Below are positions 52,666-62,065 of a stretch of DNA of 64,000 nucleotides, one piece after another. Numbering within the stretch: the first letter of the stretch is position 1; each line of letters opens with the position of its first letter. Source of the stretch: Hymenobacter aranciens. Lineage in GTDB: Bacteria > Bacteroidota > Bacteroidia > Cytophagales > Hymenobacteraceae. The position numbers and the translations under genes were made by a program. Below the pieces are notes generated by a model. That model saw only the letters and a list, made by a program, of their open reading frames with translations, had not been told where the DNA came from and searched no databases. Location of the stretch: NCBI RefSeq assembly GCF_030580865.1, contig NZ_JAUQSY010000006.1, positions 62,001 to 126,000 of the forward strand. The letters run 5' to 3'.

Positions 52666-54155
52666 TCAATCAAGTCGGCCACGATTCTTGCCGAGAGCAA
52701 ACACAGCGGAATGCCACCGCCCGGATGCACCGAGCCGCCGCAAAAGTACAGCCCCTGCAGCGCCCCCGAAAAATTCGGGTGCCGCAGAAAGGCCGCCAGC
52801 GCATTATTGCTGGAGCTGCCGTAGAGCGCCCCGCCAAACGACGAGGTATCGGCGGCGATGCCGGGCGGCGTCCACACCCGCTCGGCGCGGATGAGGGGCT
52901 CGATTTCCTGGCCCAGCGCCTGGCTGAGCTTGCGCAGCACGATGGCGCGGGTGTGCCGGGTGAGGGCGTCCCAGTCCTGGCCCTGGTCGTGGGGCACGTT
53001 CACCATCACAAACCAGTTTTCGTGGCCAGGCGGGGCGTCGGCGGGCGTTTTTTTGCTCGTGATGTTGACGTACACCGTTACGTCGTCGGCCACGGTTTTT
53101 TCCTGAAAAATGGCTTCGAACTCGCGGCGGTAATCGGCTGAGAAGAAGATGTTGTGCAGGTCGAGCTCGGGAAATTCGCGGGCGATGCCCCAGTAGAAAA
53201 TCAGGGCCGAGGAGGAACGCGGCTGGGCCAGCGTGCGCTCCGGCGCGGGCTGGGTGGGTAGTAGCTGACGGTAGGTAGGCACCACATCCATGTTGCTCAC
53301 CACGAGGCCGAAGTCGTACACATCCAGCGCGGTGCGCAGGCCCGTTACCAGTTTGCCAGCCGTCAGGATTTCCTGCACCGGCTCGTTGTAGCGGAACTTC
53401 ACCCCAAACTCCTCGGCCAGCCGCACCAGGCTGGCGGCAATACTGTAGATGCCGCCCTCGGGATAAAACGCGCCGATGCCGTGCTCCAAGTGCGGAATGA
53501 GCGAGAGCGTAGCCGGCGCCTGATAGGGGTCGGAGCCATTGTAGGTGGCGTAGCGGTCAAATAATTGCACCAGGCGCGGGTCACTGAACGCGCTGGTGTG
53601 GCGCTGGTGCATGGTGCCCAGCAAACCCAGCGCAGGCAGCGCGGCCAGGGCCCGTAGCGTTTCGCGGCTGAAGTAGGTGCTGGCCTTGTGCAGCGACTTT
53701 TGCAGGAAGGTGCCCGCCGTGCCTTCGTAAGCGCGGGCGCTGCGGGCCAGAAACTTATGTACGGCCGCCGCCGGCACGCCGAGCTTCGCTTCTATTTCGG
53801 CGGCAAATTTTCCCTCCTCGGCCCAGGCGGTGAGGCGGGTGCCATCGGCAAAAAAATAGTGCGTGATGGGGTCGAGCCGCTCGTAGCGGAAGTAGTCGGC
53901 CGGATTGCGTTGGGCCAGGCGAAACAGGTCGTCCACCAGCTGCGGCAGCGTGAACAGCGACGGCCCGGCGTCGAAGCGGTAGCCGCCGGGCAAGCTGAAC
54001 TGGTGCATCTTGCCCCCAAACGACGGCCCCGCCTCGAATACCGTGACGGCGTGGCCCGCCACCGCCAGCCGCACCGCCGTGGCGATGCCCGCGATGCCCG
54101 CGCCGATGATGGCGACGGGTTGTTTGGGGGCGGGAGTACGCGTACGACCTTTCAT
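52659..54155 (-). CDS. crtD: Carotenoid 3,4-desaturase (CrtD-type FAD enzyme)
   Basis: A 498-residue phytoene-desaturase-family flavoprotein. The FAD motif PVAIIGAGIAGIATAVRLAV is followed by VTVFEAGPSFGGKMHQF and FDAGPSLFTLPQL (CrtI/CrtD family), and the C-terminus has GLYFCGGSVHPGGGIPLCLL. The family motifs fit CrtD (1-hydroxycarotenoid 3,4-desaturase); placement directly upstream of cruF in the same direction strengthens this over CrtI. It acts on the C-1'-hydroxylated product of CruF in the membrane. Its stop codon comes from an AT-rich repeat. A phytoene desaturase CrtI remains possible. Confidence 0.82.
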   Translation of the reverse strand: MKGRTRTPAPKQPVAIIGAGIAGIATAVRLAVAGHAVTVFEAGPSFGGKMHQFSLPGGYRFDAGPSLFTLPQLVDDLFRLAQRNPADYFRYERLDPITHYFFADGTRLTAWAEEGKFAAEIEAKLGVPAAAVHKFLARSARAYEGTAGTFLQKSLHKASTYFSRETLRALAALPALGLLGTMHQRHTSAFSDPRLVQLFDRYATYNGSDPYQAPATLSLIPHLEHGIGAFYPEGGIYSIAASLVRLAEEFGVKFRYNEPVQEILTAGKLVTGLRTALDVYDFGLVVSNMDVVPTYRQLLPTQPAPERTLAQPRSSSALIFYWGIAREFPELDLHNIFFSADYRREFEAIFQEKTVADDVTVYVNITSKKTPADAPPGHENWFVMVNVPHDQGQDWDALTRHTRAIVLRKLSQALGQEIEPLIRAERVWTPPGIAADTSSFGGALYGSSSNNALAAFLRHPNFSGALQGLYFCGGSVHPGGGIPLCLLSARIVADLIDN

Positions 54156-54163
54156 GCCTTGAT

Positions 54164-55363
54164 TTACTCCACCGCCAGCACCAGCCCCTTCAGATACGCC
54201 CCTTCCGGGTGAAACAAGCTCACCGGGTGGTCGGCGGGCTGGGTGAGGCGGTGCAGGATGCGGGCCGGACGCCCAGCCTCGATAGCGGCAGCCAGCACGG
54301 CGCCTTCAAATAACTCGGGGCTCACTACCTGCGAACAGCTAAAGGTGAAGAGCAGCCCGCCCGGCGCCAGGTGCTGAATGCCAGCAGCATTGAGGCGCTT
54401 GTAGCCCATGAGGGCAGCGTGACGGGCGCCCATGTGCTTGGCAAAAGCGGGCGGGTCGAGCACCAGCAGGTCGTACTGGGCCGAATGGTTTTTGAGGAAG
54501 CCCAGTACGTCGTCGGCGTAAGCGGCGTGGCGGTCGGCGTCGCCGCTCAGCTCGGCATTGCGCTCGGTGAGGGCAATGGCTTTCTTGCTGCTATCGACGG
54601 AATGCACCAGCTCGGCCCCGGCGTGCAGGGCGTAGATGGAGAAGCCGCCGGTGTAGCAGAATGTGTTAAGCACGCGGCGGCCGGGTGAGTAGCGGGCCAG
54701 CAGGGCGCGGTTGTCGCGTTGGTCGATGAAAAAGCCGGTTTTCTGGCCCGTTTCCCAGTCGATGGCAAACTGGTGGCCGTTTTCGCGCACGAGGTGCTCG
54801 TGGCCGGAGCTTTCGCCAAAGAGGTAACCATTTTTGGCTTCGCCAACGGCGTTGCCAGGGATGGTTTCGGCGCTCTTGTCGTACACCGCACGCAGCTTCT
54901 CACCGAATACAACGCGCAGAGCCGCTGCAATTTCGGGGCGGGCGTGGTACATGCCCAGGCTGTGGGCCTGCACCACGGCGGTGTCGCCGTACACGTCGAT
55001 GATGAGGCCGGGCAGGCCGTCGCCCTCGGCGTGCACGAGGCGGTACACGTCGGTATCGGCGGTGCCGATGAGGCCCAGGCGCTGGCGCAGCTGGTAGGCG
55101 TCGCGCAGGCGCTTTTCCCAGAATTCGGGAGTGGGCAAGGTGGCTTCGGAGCCAAAATCAAGCATGCGCACGGCAATGGAGCCGCCGCCGGAGTAGTGGC
55201 CTACGCCCAGGAGCTCACCATCAATGGCTTCCACCCGCACGGCGTCGCCTTCGGCCAGCTCGCCCTTGGCGCGGGCAATGGCGCCCGAAAACACCCAGGG
55301 GTGGCGGCGGCGCAGGGAGTGGTCTTTTCCGTTTTTGAGGACGATGGTGGCGGCTTGGCTCAT
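54164..55363 (-). CDS. rlmI: RlmI-like class I rRNA cytosine methyltransferase
   Basis: A 399-residue protein with an N-terminal PUA domain (about 5-75: VLKNGKDHSLRRRHPWVFSG, VRVEAIDGELLGVGHY), a central EEHEE region, and a SAM-binding Rossmann domain (VLNTFCYTGGFSIYALHAG, SVDSSKKAIALTERNAELSG, LLVLDPPAFAKHM). The DPPAF motif and the late FSCS cysteine belong to the m5C rRNA methyltransferase RlmI, which modifies 23S rRNA C1962. ATG 55363 is used; the longer upstream reading has no domain. It starts 8 bases from the CrtD start side and is transcribed toward it. Confidence 0.9.
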   Translation of the reverse strand: MSQAATIVLKNGKDHSLRRRHPWVFSGAIARAKGELAEGDAVRVEAIDGELLGVGHYSGGGSIAVRMLDFGSEATLPTPEFWEKRLRDAYQLRQRLGLIGTADTDVYRLVHAEGDGLPGLIIDVYGDTAVVQAHSLGMYHARPEIAAALRVVFGEKLRAVYDKSAETIPGNAVGEAKNGYLFGESSGHEHLVRENGHQFAIDWETGQKTGFFIDQRDNRALLARYSPGRRVLNTFCYTGGFSIYALHAGAELVHSVDSSKKAIALTERNAELSGDADRHAAYADDVLGFLKNHSAQYDLLVLDPPAFAKHMGARHAALMGYKRLNAAGIQHLAPGGLLFTFSCSQVVSPELFEGAVLAAAIEAGRPARILHRLTQPADHPVSLFHPEGAYLKGLVLAVE

Positions 55364-55388
55364 AAGTAAGGCAAAGGTCGGGGATGTG

Positions 55389-55476
55389 GCGCGGAATTTC
55401 ATTCCGCGCCGGGAGTAAGGTTGGGGAAGAAACCGGATAATGCCGTGACAACCCAGCGCGGAATGAAATTCCGCGC
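55389..55476. repeat. Pair of 21-bp elements in inverted orientation
   Basis: Two 21-base segments, 55389-55409 and 55456-55476 (core GCGCGGAATTTCATTC), are perfect reverse complements of each other and each is itself a near-palindrome. The second touches the stop codon of the SRPBCC gene (TAG at 55476-55478, minus strand). Interspersed palindromic type. Confidence 0.85.
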
Positions 55477-55916
55477 TACTGAAACCAGCGCCGGTAAATG
55501 GGCTTGCGCCAGGCCAGCATGGCCCACATGGCCGGCCGCAGCAGCGCATCGAGCCAGCCGAAACGGGTGCGGTATTCCAAATCCTCCACGATGACGGTAC
55601 CGCCGCCGGGAGCGGGCCGCAGCAGGTGACGGTGGCGCCAGAAGCGCAGCGGCGGCGGCAGCACCCGGCCCTCATCCACAAAGTAGTGCGTGCCGTCGGG
55701 CAGCACGCCATCGTCGGTGATGAGGGAGGTCCAGGGTATTTTTTTTACCAGCGTATCAAGCTCGATTTCAACCAGGTCGCCGCGCCGGGAGCCGTCGTAG
55801 CGGCGCAGCTGCATGCGGGGGAAGGGTGGGGCCAGGGCCAGAAACAGCTCACGGGTGAAGCCGGCCATGACGCGGGTGGGCGGCTGGGCCACGGTGGTAT
55901 GCAGAAAGAGCTTCAT
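55476..55916 (-). CDS. SRPBCC-family protein
   Basis: A 146-residue START-like protein: MKLFLHTTVAQPPTRVMAGF, RMQLRRYDGSRRGDLVEIEL, PWTSLITDDG, LPDGTHYFVDEGRVLPPPLR, VEDLEYRTRFGWLDALLRP and AWRKPIYRRWFQ at the end. It belongs to the ligand-binding SRPBCC superfamily (cell-division-inhibitor-like, COG4276 type). ATG 55916 is preferred over an upstream start that adds an unlikely leader. Its stop lies at the inverted repeat. Divergent from the subtilase gene; ligand unknown. Confidence 0.8.
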   Translation of the reverse strand: MKLFLHTTVAQPPTRVMAGFTRELFLALAPPFPRMQLRRYDGSRRGDLVEIELDTLVKKIPWTSLITDDGVLPDGTHYFVDEGRVLPPPLRFWRHRHLLRPAPGGGTVIVEDLEYRTRFGWLDALLRPAMWAMLAWRKPIYRRWFQ

Positions 55917-56076
55917 GCTGATGAAAGGAGCGGATATTTTAATTACCCCGGCTGTACTGGCTGGACCAACGAGCAGGTGGCAGGAATACGCGAAGTACCG
56001 GTCGGGCGCTGCTCCCCTGGAAAACATCGTCAAAAAGCCGTACCTTTTAGCTCCGTTTCATTTTCTAGTGCATTTA

Positions 56077-59000
56077 ATGAAAAACCTGTACCGTTTGGGT
56101 CTGGCGGCAGCGCTGGGCTTACCCGGCCTGCATCTTGTGGCTCAACCCATTGCACCAGCTGCGCCATATACGCTGCGTTTGGCCGTGGGCGACGTGCTGC
56201 CGCCCGCCAACGCGGCCGAATGGCTGCGGCAGCCTGCTACCACCCCAGCCGATGCCTGGCAGGGCCGGGTGTTCCGGCTGCTGCAGTTTGCGAAGCTGCC
56301 CACCTCAGTGCAACACGCAGCCCTGCGCAAGCTCGGCGTAGTGCTGTATGACTACCTGCCCGTCAATGCGTACACGGCGAGCCTGCCAGTGACCCTGCGG
56401 CACGAGGCGCTGGCGCAGCTGGGGCTGCGCAGCGTGCTGCCGGTGGCGGGGCACTGGAAGCTGGCCGGGCCGCTGGCGGCGGGAGAAATCCCGGCCCACG
56501 CCCGGCGCAGCGGCAATACGTTGGAATTGATGCTCAACTACTACCCCGCCCTGACGGCGGCCCAGGCCACGGCCGCACTGGCGGGCACCGAGTTTCGAGT
56601 GGTAGACCAGGATGAATTTGCGCACCAGCTGCGCGTGGTGGCGGCCGAAAATGCGGTGGAGCGCCTGGCTGGGCTGCCCTGGGTGAGCACCGTGGAGGCT
56701 GCCCCCGCCCCCGGCGTACCCGAAAATCACCGCGGCCGCACCGACCACCGGGCCAACGTACTGGCCACCGACTACGGCGCAGGCCGCCACTACGATGGCC
56801 GGGGCGTGACCGTGGGCCACGGCGACGACGGCAGCATCGGGCCGCACATTGATTTTCAAGGGCGCGTGGACGTGAGCACGTCTGGCAACAGTACCGGCAA
56901 CCACGGCGACCACGTGGCGGGCATCATCATGGGTGCCGGCAACCTCGACCCGCGGGTGCGGGGCCAGGCCGTGGGCGCCTTCAACTTTTACCAAACCTAC
57001 CCCCGCAACTGGCAGCAGGCACCGGCTAACTACGCCGATGCCAGCCGCATGGTGCGCGTGACCAACAGCAGCTACGGCGACGGCAACAACGCCGGCTACA
57101 CCGCCAACACCCGCAACGTGGACCAGCAGATGCGGCAGCTGCCCTACCTGATGCACGTCTTTTCGGCCGGCAACTCGGGCACCAGCAACTTCAACTACGG
57201 CGCGGGTGCCGGCTGGGGCAATATCACCGGCGGCCATAAAATGGGTAAGAACGTGCTGACTATCGGCAACGTGAACTACCGCGATGCGCTGGAAAGCAGC
57301 AGCAGCCGCGGCCCCGCCAACGACGGCCGCCTCAAGCCCGACATCTGCGCCGTGGGCACCGACGTGCAATCGACCGTCGACCCGAACGACTACGACGTTT
57401 TTACCGGCACCAGCATGGCCTGCCCCGGCGTGGCCGGCGTATCGGCCCAGCTGGTAGGCGCTTACCGCGCCCTTAATAGCGGCGCAGAGATGCCGGCCGC
57501 CCTGCTCAAGGCCGCCCTGCTGAACACCGCCGAAGACCTCGGCAACCCCGGTCCTGACTTCCGCTTCGGCTACGGGCGCACCAATGCGCTACGGGCCGTG
57601 CGGGTGCTGGAAGGCCGCACGTATTTCCGGGATACGCTGGCGCAGGGTGAAAGCCGCAACTTCAGCATCTCGGTGCCGGCGGGCTCCCGGCAGCTACGCG
57701 TGCTGCTGCACTGGGCCGACCCGGAAGCGGCCGTGAATGCGCGCCCCGCCCTGGTGAATAACCTCGACCTGACCGGCTTCGACAGCATGGACCCTACCAG
57801 TATTATCCGACCCTGGATTCTGGACCACCGTCCTACCCCAGCGCAGCTCAACGCCAACGCGGTACTGGGCCGCGACTCCATCAACAACGTGGAGCAGATT
57901 ACCATTGCCAACCCGCGCACCGGCACCGGGCGCTATAATTTCACCGTGACGGGCCGGGCCGTGCCGATGGGCCGCCAGGGCTTCTGGCTGACGTATTCGG
58001 TTATCAGCAACGGCGTGGAAGTAACCTATCCCATTGGCGGCGAGGGCTTCGTACCGGGCGAAATCGAAGCCCTGCGCTGGGATGCGGCCGACAGCAGCCA
58101 GCCGTTCGCGCTGGATTTTTCGGAGGATAATGGAATTACCTGGCTGCCCATTGTTGCCAGCGTACCGGGCACGGCCCGCACCTACGACTGGCTAGTACCC
58201 AGCGGCTTGCGCTCGGGCCGGATGCGCGTGCGCGTGACGCAGGGCGCGGCTACTTCGCAGTCGGCTGAAACCTTCACGGCGGCCAGCCTGCCCACGAATC
58301 TGCAGACCGTTTACCGCTGCGATACCGAAGCTCAGCTGTCGTGGACGGGCTCGTCGGGCTCGACCAGCTATACGGTGTACCGCCTGGGTGCCATGTACAT
58401 GGACTCGGTAACGACCGTAACAACGACCACAGCCGTGCTGACCGGCCTGACGGCGGGCGAAGGCAACTGGTTTGCCGTGTGCGGCCGTGGGGCCAACGGG
58501 CTGCGCACCCGCCGTACGCGGGCCGTTTTCCAGAGTGCCGCGCTGCGCAACTGCGCCATGATACCCGTAGCGGTGATTGCGGCTACCAACCGGATTATCT
58601 GCCCGACGGGTACCGTACTGCTGGCCGACAGCAGCCAGGGCGCCCCCACCAGCTGGCGCTGGACGATTACACCCAGCGCGGGCGTCAGCTTTATGGGCGG
58701 CACTTCGGCCACCTCGCAGCACCCGCAGGTGCAGTTTGCCAACATTGGCCAATATACCGTGAGTTTGACTGCTACCAACAGCCTGGGCACGGGCAATACC
58801 AGCCAGGTCAATTTTATCGTCGTGAGCCACGGCTCGGCCCTGGCGTACACCGAGAACTTCACCAACCCCGCAGCTTTCCCACCGGTAGGCTGGCGTATCG
58901 AAAACCCCAGCTCGAACTACACCTGGCAGCTCAGCCCGGCCACCGTGATGGGCCCCGATGGCGTACGTCGCCGCCTGCCCATGTGCAACGACTACGACGA

Positions 59001-59661
59001 CCAGTTGCGCGGCGCCGAGGACTACCTCATCACCCCACCGCTCGACCTGGGCGGCAGCACCAATCCCGAGCTGCGCTTCGCAGTAGCCTACCGGCTATTT
59101 ACCGCCAATAATTCGGACGGCCTGCGGGTTGACATTTCCACCGACTGCGGCCTCACCTTCCAGCCCACCGGCTACCTGAAAAGCGGCAGCGCCCTGGCGT
59201 CGGCAACGGGCACGGGTGCCCGCTTCGCTCCTACCCTGGCCTCCCAATGGCGCACCGAAACGGTGGATTTGACTTCGTTTCGCACGGCAGCAGCGGCGCA
59301 ATCGGTGATGCTGCGCTTCACCAACATCAACGACTTTGGTAACAATCTTTATTTGAGCAATGTAGCCGTAGCCGAGCGTGTCATCACGGCCACCGCCAAC
59401 GGTACGCTGCTGCGCCCGCTGCTGGCGGCCTCGCCAGTGCCCTTCGGCCCGCGCCTGCAGGCCACTTTGCAGCCTACCGTAGCTGGCCCGGCCACGCTAG
59501 CGCTGCTCGATGCCTTGGGCCGCGAGGTACTGCGCCAGTCGCTCACGCTTCGCTCCGGCCCGCAAACGGCCGAGCTGCACACCGAGGCGCTGGCCGCGGG
59601 TGTGTACGTGCTGCGCCTGACCGGCGCCAGCGGCACGACGCAGCTGCGCGTAGTAAAATAA
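56077..59661 (+). CDS. Subtilisin-like (S8) protease with type IX secretion C-terminal domain
   Basis: A 1194-residue secreted protease. Signal peptide MKNLYRLGLAAALGLPGLHL, an N-terminal pro-region to about residue 215, then the S8 domain: catalytic Asp250 in VTVGHGDDGSIG, His279 in NHGDHVAGIIMG and Ser446 in FTGTSMACPGVAGV. Next are a jelly-roll-like P-domain (about 510-640), Ig/fibronectin-like parts, a PKD-like domain (about 850-920, SWRWTITPSAGVSFMGG), a choice-of-anchor-like domain (about 925-1105, ENFTNPAAFPPVGWRIENPS), and the T9SS sorting tail (ATLALLDALGREVLRQS ... GVYVLRL ... LRVVK). Surface or secreted scavenging protease. ATG 56077 follows a TACCTTTT box. Confidence 0.93.
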   Translation: MKNLYRLGLAAALGLPGLHLVAQPIAPAAPYTLRLAVGDVLPPANAAEWLRQPATTPADAWQGRVFRLLQFAKLPTSVQHAALRKLGVVLYDYLPVNAYTASLPVTLRHEALAQLGLRSVLPVAGHWKLAGPLAAGEIPAHARRSGNTLELMLNYYPALTAAQATAALAGTEFRVVDQDEFAHQLRVVAAENAVERLAGLPWVSTVEAAPAPGVPENHRGRTDHRANVLATDYGAGRHYDGRGVTVGHGDDGSIGPHIDFQGRVDVSTSGNSTGNHGDHVAGIIMGAGNLDPRVRGQAVGAFNFYQTYPRNWQQAPANYADASRMVRVTNSSYGDGNNAGYTANTRNVDQQMRQLPYLMHVFSAGNSGTSNFNYGAGAGWGNITGGHKMGKNVLTIGNVNYRDALESSSSRGPANDGRLKPDICAVGTDVQSTVDPNDYDVFTGTSMACPGVAGVSAQLVGAYRALNSGAEMPAALLKAALLNTAEDLGNPGPDFRFGYGRTNALRAVRVLEGRTYFRDTLAQGESRNFSISVPAGSRQLRVLLHWADPEAAVNARPALVNNLDLTGFDSMDPTSIIRPWILDHRPTPAQLNANAVLGRDSINNVEQITIANPRTGTGRYNFTVTGRAVPMGRQGFWLTYSVISNGVEVTYPIGGEGFVPGEIEALRWDAADSSQPFALDFSEDNGITWLPIVASVPGTARTYDWLVPSGLRSGRMRVRVTQGAATSQSAETFTAASLPTNLQTVYRCDTEAQLSWTGSSGSTSYTVYRLGAMYMDSVTTVTTTTAVLTGLTAGEGNWFAVCGRGANGLRTRRTRAVFQSAALRNCAMIPVAVIAATNRIICPTGTVLLADSSQGAPTSWRWTITPSAGVSFMGGTSATSQHPQVQFANIGQYTVSLTATNSLGTGNTSQVNFIVVSHGSALAYTENFTNPAAFPPVGWRIENPSSNYTWQLSPATVMGPDGVRRRLPMCNDYDDQLRGAEDYLITPPLDLGGSTNPELRFAVAYRLFTANNSDGLRVDISTDCGLTFQPTGYLKSGSALASATGTGARFAPTLASQWRTETVDLTSFRTAAAAQSVMLRFTNINDFGNNLYLSNVAVAERVITATANGTLLRPLLAASPVPFGPRLQATLQPTVAGPATLALLDALGREVLRQSLTLRSGPQTAELHTEALAAGVYVLRLTGASGTTQLRVVK

Positions 59662-59683
59662 GCAGACTGGCAAACACTTGCCA

Positions 59684-59740
59684 GCAAAAAGCCGTTCCCC
59701 TGAAGCCGACTTAGCGCGCTTCAGAGGAACGGCTTTTTGC
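59684..59740. terminator. Terminator after the subtilase gene
   Basis: AAAAAGCCGTTCC and its complement GGAACGGCTTTTT enclose CTGAAGC/GCTTCAG and a short loop; T-tract on the plus strand. It lies 22 bases after the subtilase stop and 72 before the next ATG. Confidence 0.85.
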
Positions 59741-59812
59741 TTCCACCCATTCGTTGGTTCGTTTTTGCGGGCGCATCTTTGCAGTCCGCGTTTTTCCGGC
59801 GGCTTTTTCCGC

Positions 59813-60628
59813 ATGTCTCGTTTATCCGTTGTCTGGCAGGCTTTTCGCAGTCTGGTGCGCACCCCCTCGCTGCTCACGCACGTGGTGGCTGGCGACGTAG
59901 CTGCCTGGCGCGAGCGGGCGCTGGCCCACGCTAGCCGCGTGAGTGCCACAGGCCTGCCCCTCACGCCGCTGGCGCACTTCCTGACGCCCGCCGACACCAC
60001 CGTGCGCCCCTTCGCCTTCCGCGAAGGCGGCTCGCTGCCCACCGACCTGCTGCTACTGCGCGCCTTGGCCCGCCGCGTGCCCCAGAGCCGCTACTTTGAA
60101 ATCGGCACCTGGCGCGGCGAAAGCGCCGCCAACGTGGCCGCCGTAGCCGCCGAAGTCCTTACTCTTAACCTCTCGGCCGAAGAACTGCGGGCGCTGGGCC
60201 TCTCGGAGCGCTACATTGAGCTGCACGGCTTTTTCTCGCGCCCGCTGCCCAACGTGACGCATCTGCACGGCAACTCCGCGACTTACGATTTCGCCGCCCT
60301 GCCCCCACCGTTCGACGTTATTTTCATCGACGGCGACCACCGCTACGAAGCCGTCTGCACCGACACGCGCCGCGTGTTCGAACACCTCGTTGGTCCTGCC
60401 ACGGTGGTAGTATGGCACGACGCCAGCCGCCAGCCCGGCGAACCACGCTGGGAAGTGCTGGCCGGCATTCTCGACGGCTTGCCAGCCACAGCTACGGGCC
60501 AGCTGGTGCAGGTAGAAAACACGCTGTGCGCGCTGTATTCGCCGCACCCGCTGCCTAAGCAGGAACCCAACCAGCTGGCCGACCCGGAAACGTGGTTTGA
60601 AGTAACGGTGAAGTCAATTAACAATTAA
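59813..60628 (+). CDS. Class I SAM-dependent methyltransferase
   Basis: A 271-residue protein. The Rossmann motif I is YFEIGTWRGESAANVAAVA, followed by ELHGFFSRPLPNVTHLHGNS, and DVIFIDGDHRYEAVCTDTRR (the acidic motif IV with GDH) and VVVWHDAS. This combination is typical of methyltransferases annotated as TylF/macrocin-like or class I small-molecule enzymes; the substrate is unknown. ATG 59813 is chosen over one 135 bases upstream that lies within the terminator region. The last residues (SINN) and stop are encoded by the AT-rich repeat starting at 60615. Confidence 0.8.
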   Translation: MSRLSVVWQAFRSLVRTPSLLTHVVAGDVAAWRERALAHASRVSATGLPLTPLAHFLTPADTTVRPFAFREGGSLPTDLLLLRALARRVPQSRYFEIGTWRGESAANVAAVAAEVLTLNLSAEELRALGLSERYIELHGFFSRPLPNVTHLHGNSATYDFAALPPPFDVIFIDGDHRYEAVCTDTRRVFEHLVGPATVVVWHDASRQPGEPRWEVLAGILDGLPATATGQLVQVENTLCALYSPHPLPKQEPNQLADPETWFEVTVKSINN

Positions 60629-60692
60629 TAATGAGCAATTAACAATTATCCGGCAAACCAATTGTCAATTGCTCATTATTAATTGTTAATTG
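60615..60692. repeat. Perfect AT-rich inverted repeat (26-base arms)
   Basis: Arms 60615-60640 and 60667-60692 are perfect reverse complements, 26 of 26 (start CAATTAACAATTAATAATGA), with a 26-base loop. The left arm codes for the last residues and stop of the methyltransferase; the right arm overlaps the 3' end of the hydrolase gene by 7 bases. Same family as 52546-52665. Confidence 0.92.
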
Positions 60693-61954
60693 GCATTATA
60701 CTGCGAGACAAACGCAAACGCCTGCAGCGTATAGGAGCCGATGGAGGTAAAATGGTCGCCGCCCTGAATGGGTTTCAGCTGCACCTGCGTGGCGCCGCGG
60801 GCACGCATGGCATCATAGGCATCCTGCGAGTTGAAAAAGGGTACGTAGTCATCGGCCGTGCCGTGGAACAGGGCCAGCGGGGCTTTGGGCTTCCAGTCGT
60901 ACACATCATTAGCCTGAAAAGCCGCCAGCAACGGCGCATCCGATTTATTCAGCACCGCCTGCTTGAAGCCGGGCGCGAATAGCTCGCCGGCCAGCGTGGG
61001 TACCGGGCCGCGCGGGTTGGCCGTAAGGCGCGTGGCGTAGGGCTCCTGGAAATAGTACGAATACGGCCGGTTCAGGCCATACACCTTGTTGTAGGTATCG
61101 AGCACCCACACGTAGCTGCTCAGGAAGTTGAGCGGCTTAGTGGCAGTGAGGATGTAGCTAGCGAAGGCCGTTTTGTGGTAGGCGCCGGCGCCGGGGGCGC
61201 TGGCCGTCACGGGCAGTTGGGCGGCATATTTTTCTTCCAGCAGCTTGTGCAGCGCCATGGTGGCGTAGCCGCCTTCGGAATAGCCCAGCAGGAAGTTCTT
61301 CTGGCTGAGCGGCACCTTCTGCTGCTGGCAGAATTCGCGGGCGGCCCGCAGCATATCGGCCGAGGCCGAGGCCAGCGTGGCGCCGTGCTCGTAGGGGTGC
61401 GGCAGGTTTTTGGAAGCGCCATAGCCGATATAATCGGGCGCCGACACGGCGTATCCCGTGGCCGCCAGCACCGACACGGCTGACCATAACTCGCTGCTGG
61501 ATTTATAATAAGACGGCGCTGAGCCCTCGCTGGCCGGCGGGATAGTGCCGTGTTGGTAGCTGATTACTGGCAGCGCCGCCGTCGTGACCGGCAGCAGCAG
61601 CGCCCCAGAGGCCGTGATGGCCGTGCCGTCCACGTTGCGCGTGGTGTACGTCAGCCGATAGACTTTGATGGAATAGCGGGCCAGCGCGCCCACCAGCGGA
61701 ATCTCGGGCACCCGCTGCGCCAGCTGGGCCGGCGTGTATTCGCCCAGCAGCTGGCCGCCCACCAGCACCTGCTCCGGCGCGGCCGGGCTGCTGGTTTCGG
61801 GGGTGGGAGCATTGTCTTTGCAGCCGGGCGCGGCCAGCAGTGAGGTAGATAGGCCCAGCAGGGCCATCAGTTTGGGCAGTACCGCGAAGCGGCGAACAAG
61901 TAAATGCAGCACAGAATGTTGGATAAGGGAACGAGGAATAGGCTGCCAGAACAT
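60686..61954 (-). CDS. Alpha/beta-hydrolase lipoprotein (secretory-lipase-like)
   Basis: A 422-residue enzyme. Hydrophobic start with LLGLSTSLLAAPGC, where the Cys is a likely lipidation site. The alpha/beta-hydrolase fold has the nucleophile Ser226 in LLGYSEGGYA, preceded by GYAVSAPDYIGYGASKNLPH, and the acid and His in HGTADDYVPFF and IQGGDHFTS. This resembles the secretory lipase (LIP) family. ATG 61954 is used, but GTG 61912 would give a more usual lipoprotein signal length (Cys at 31 rather than 45). Likely an envelope esterase or lipase; substrate unknown. Confidence 0.83.
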   Translation of the reverse strand: MFWQPIPRSLIQHSVLHLLVRRFAVLPKLMALLGLSTSLLAAPGCKDNAPTPETSSPAAPEQVLVGGQLLGEYTPAQLAQRVPEIPLVGALARYSIKVYRLTYTTRNVDGTAITASGALLLPVTTAALPVISYQHGTIPPASEGSAPSYYKSSSELWSAVSVLAATGYAVSAPDYIGYGASKNLPHPYEHGATLASASADMLRAAREFCQQQKVPLSQKNFLLGYSEGGYATMALHKLLEEKYAAQLPVTASAPGAGAYHKTAFASYILTATKPLNFLSSYVWVLDTYNKVYGLNRPYSYYFQEPYATRLTANPRGPVPTLAGELFAPGFKQAVLNKSDAPLLAAFQANDVYDWKPKAPLALFHGTADDYVPFFNSQDAYDAMRARGATQVQLKPIQGGDHFTSIGSYTLQAFAFVSQYNAN

Positions 61955-62065
61955 TATTCCGAGCCAGCGACGTTCCCACCGCAACTGCGTATGCCCGCAA
62001 TGTTGCCTTATTCGCTACTGCCGGGCAAATAGCGCTAATTTGCCGGCTTACTTATCCGTTGCTTC

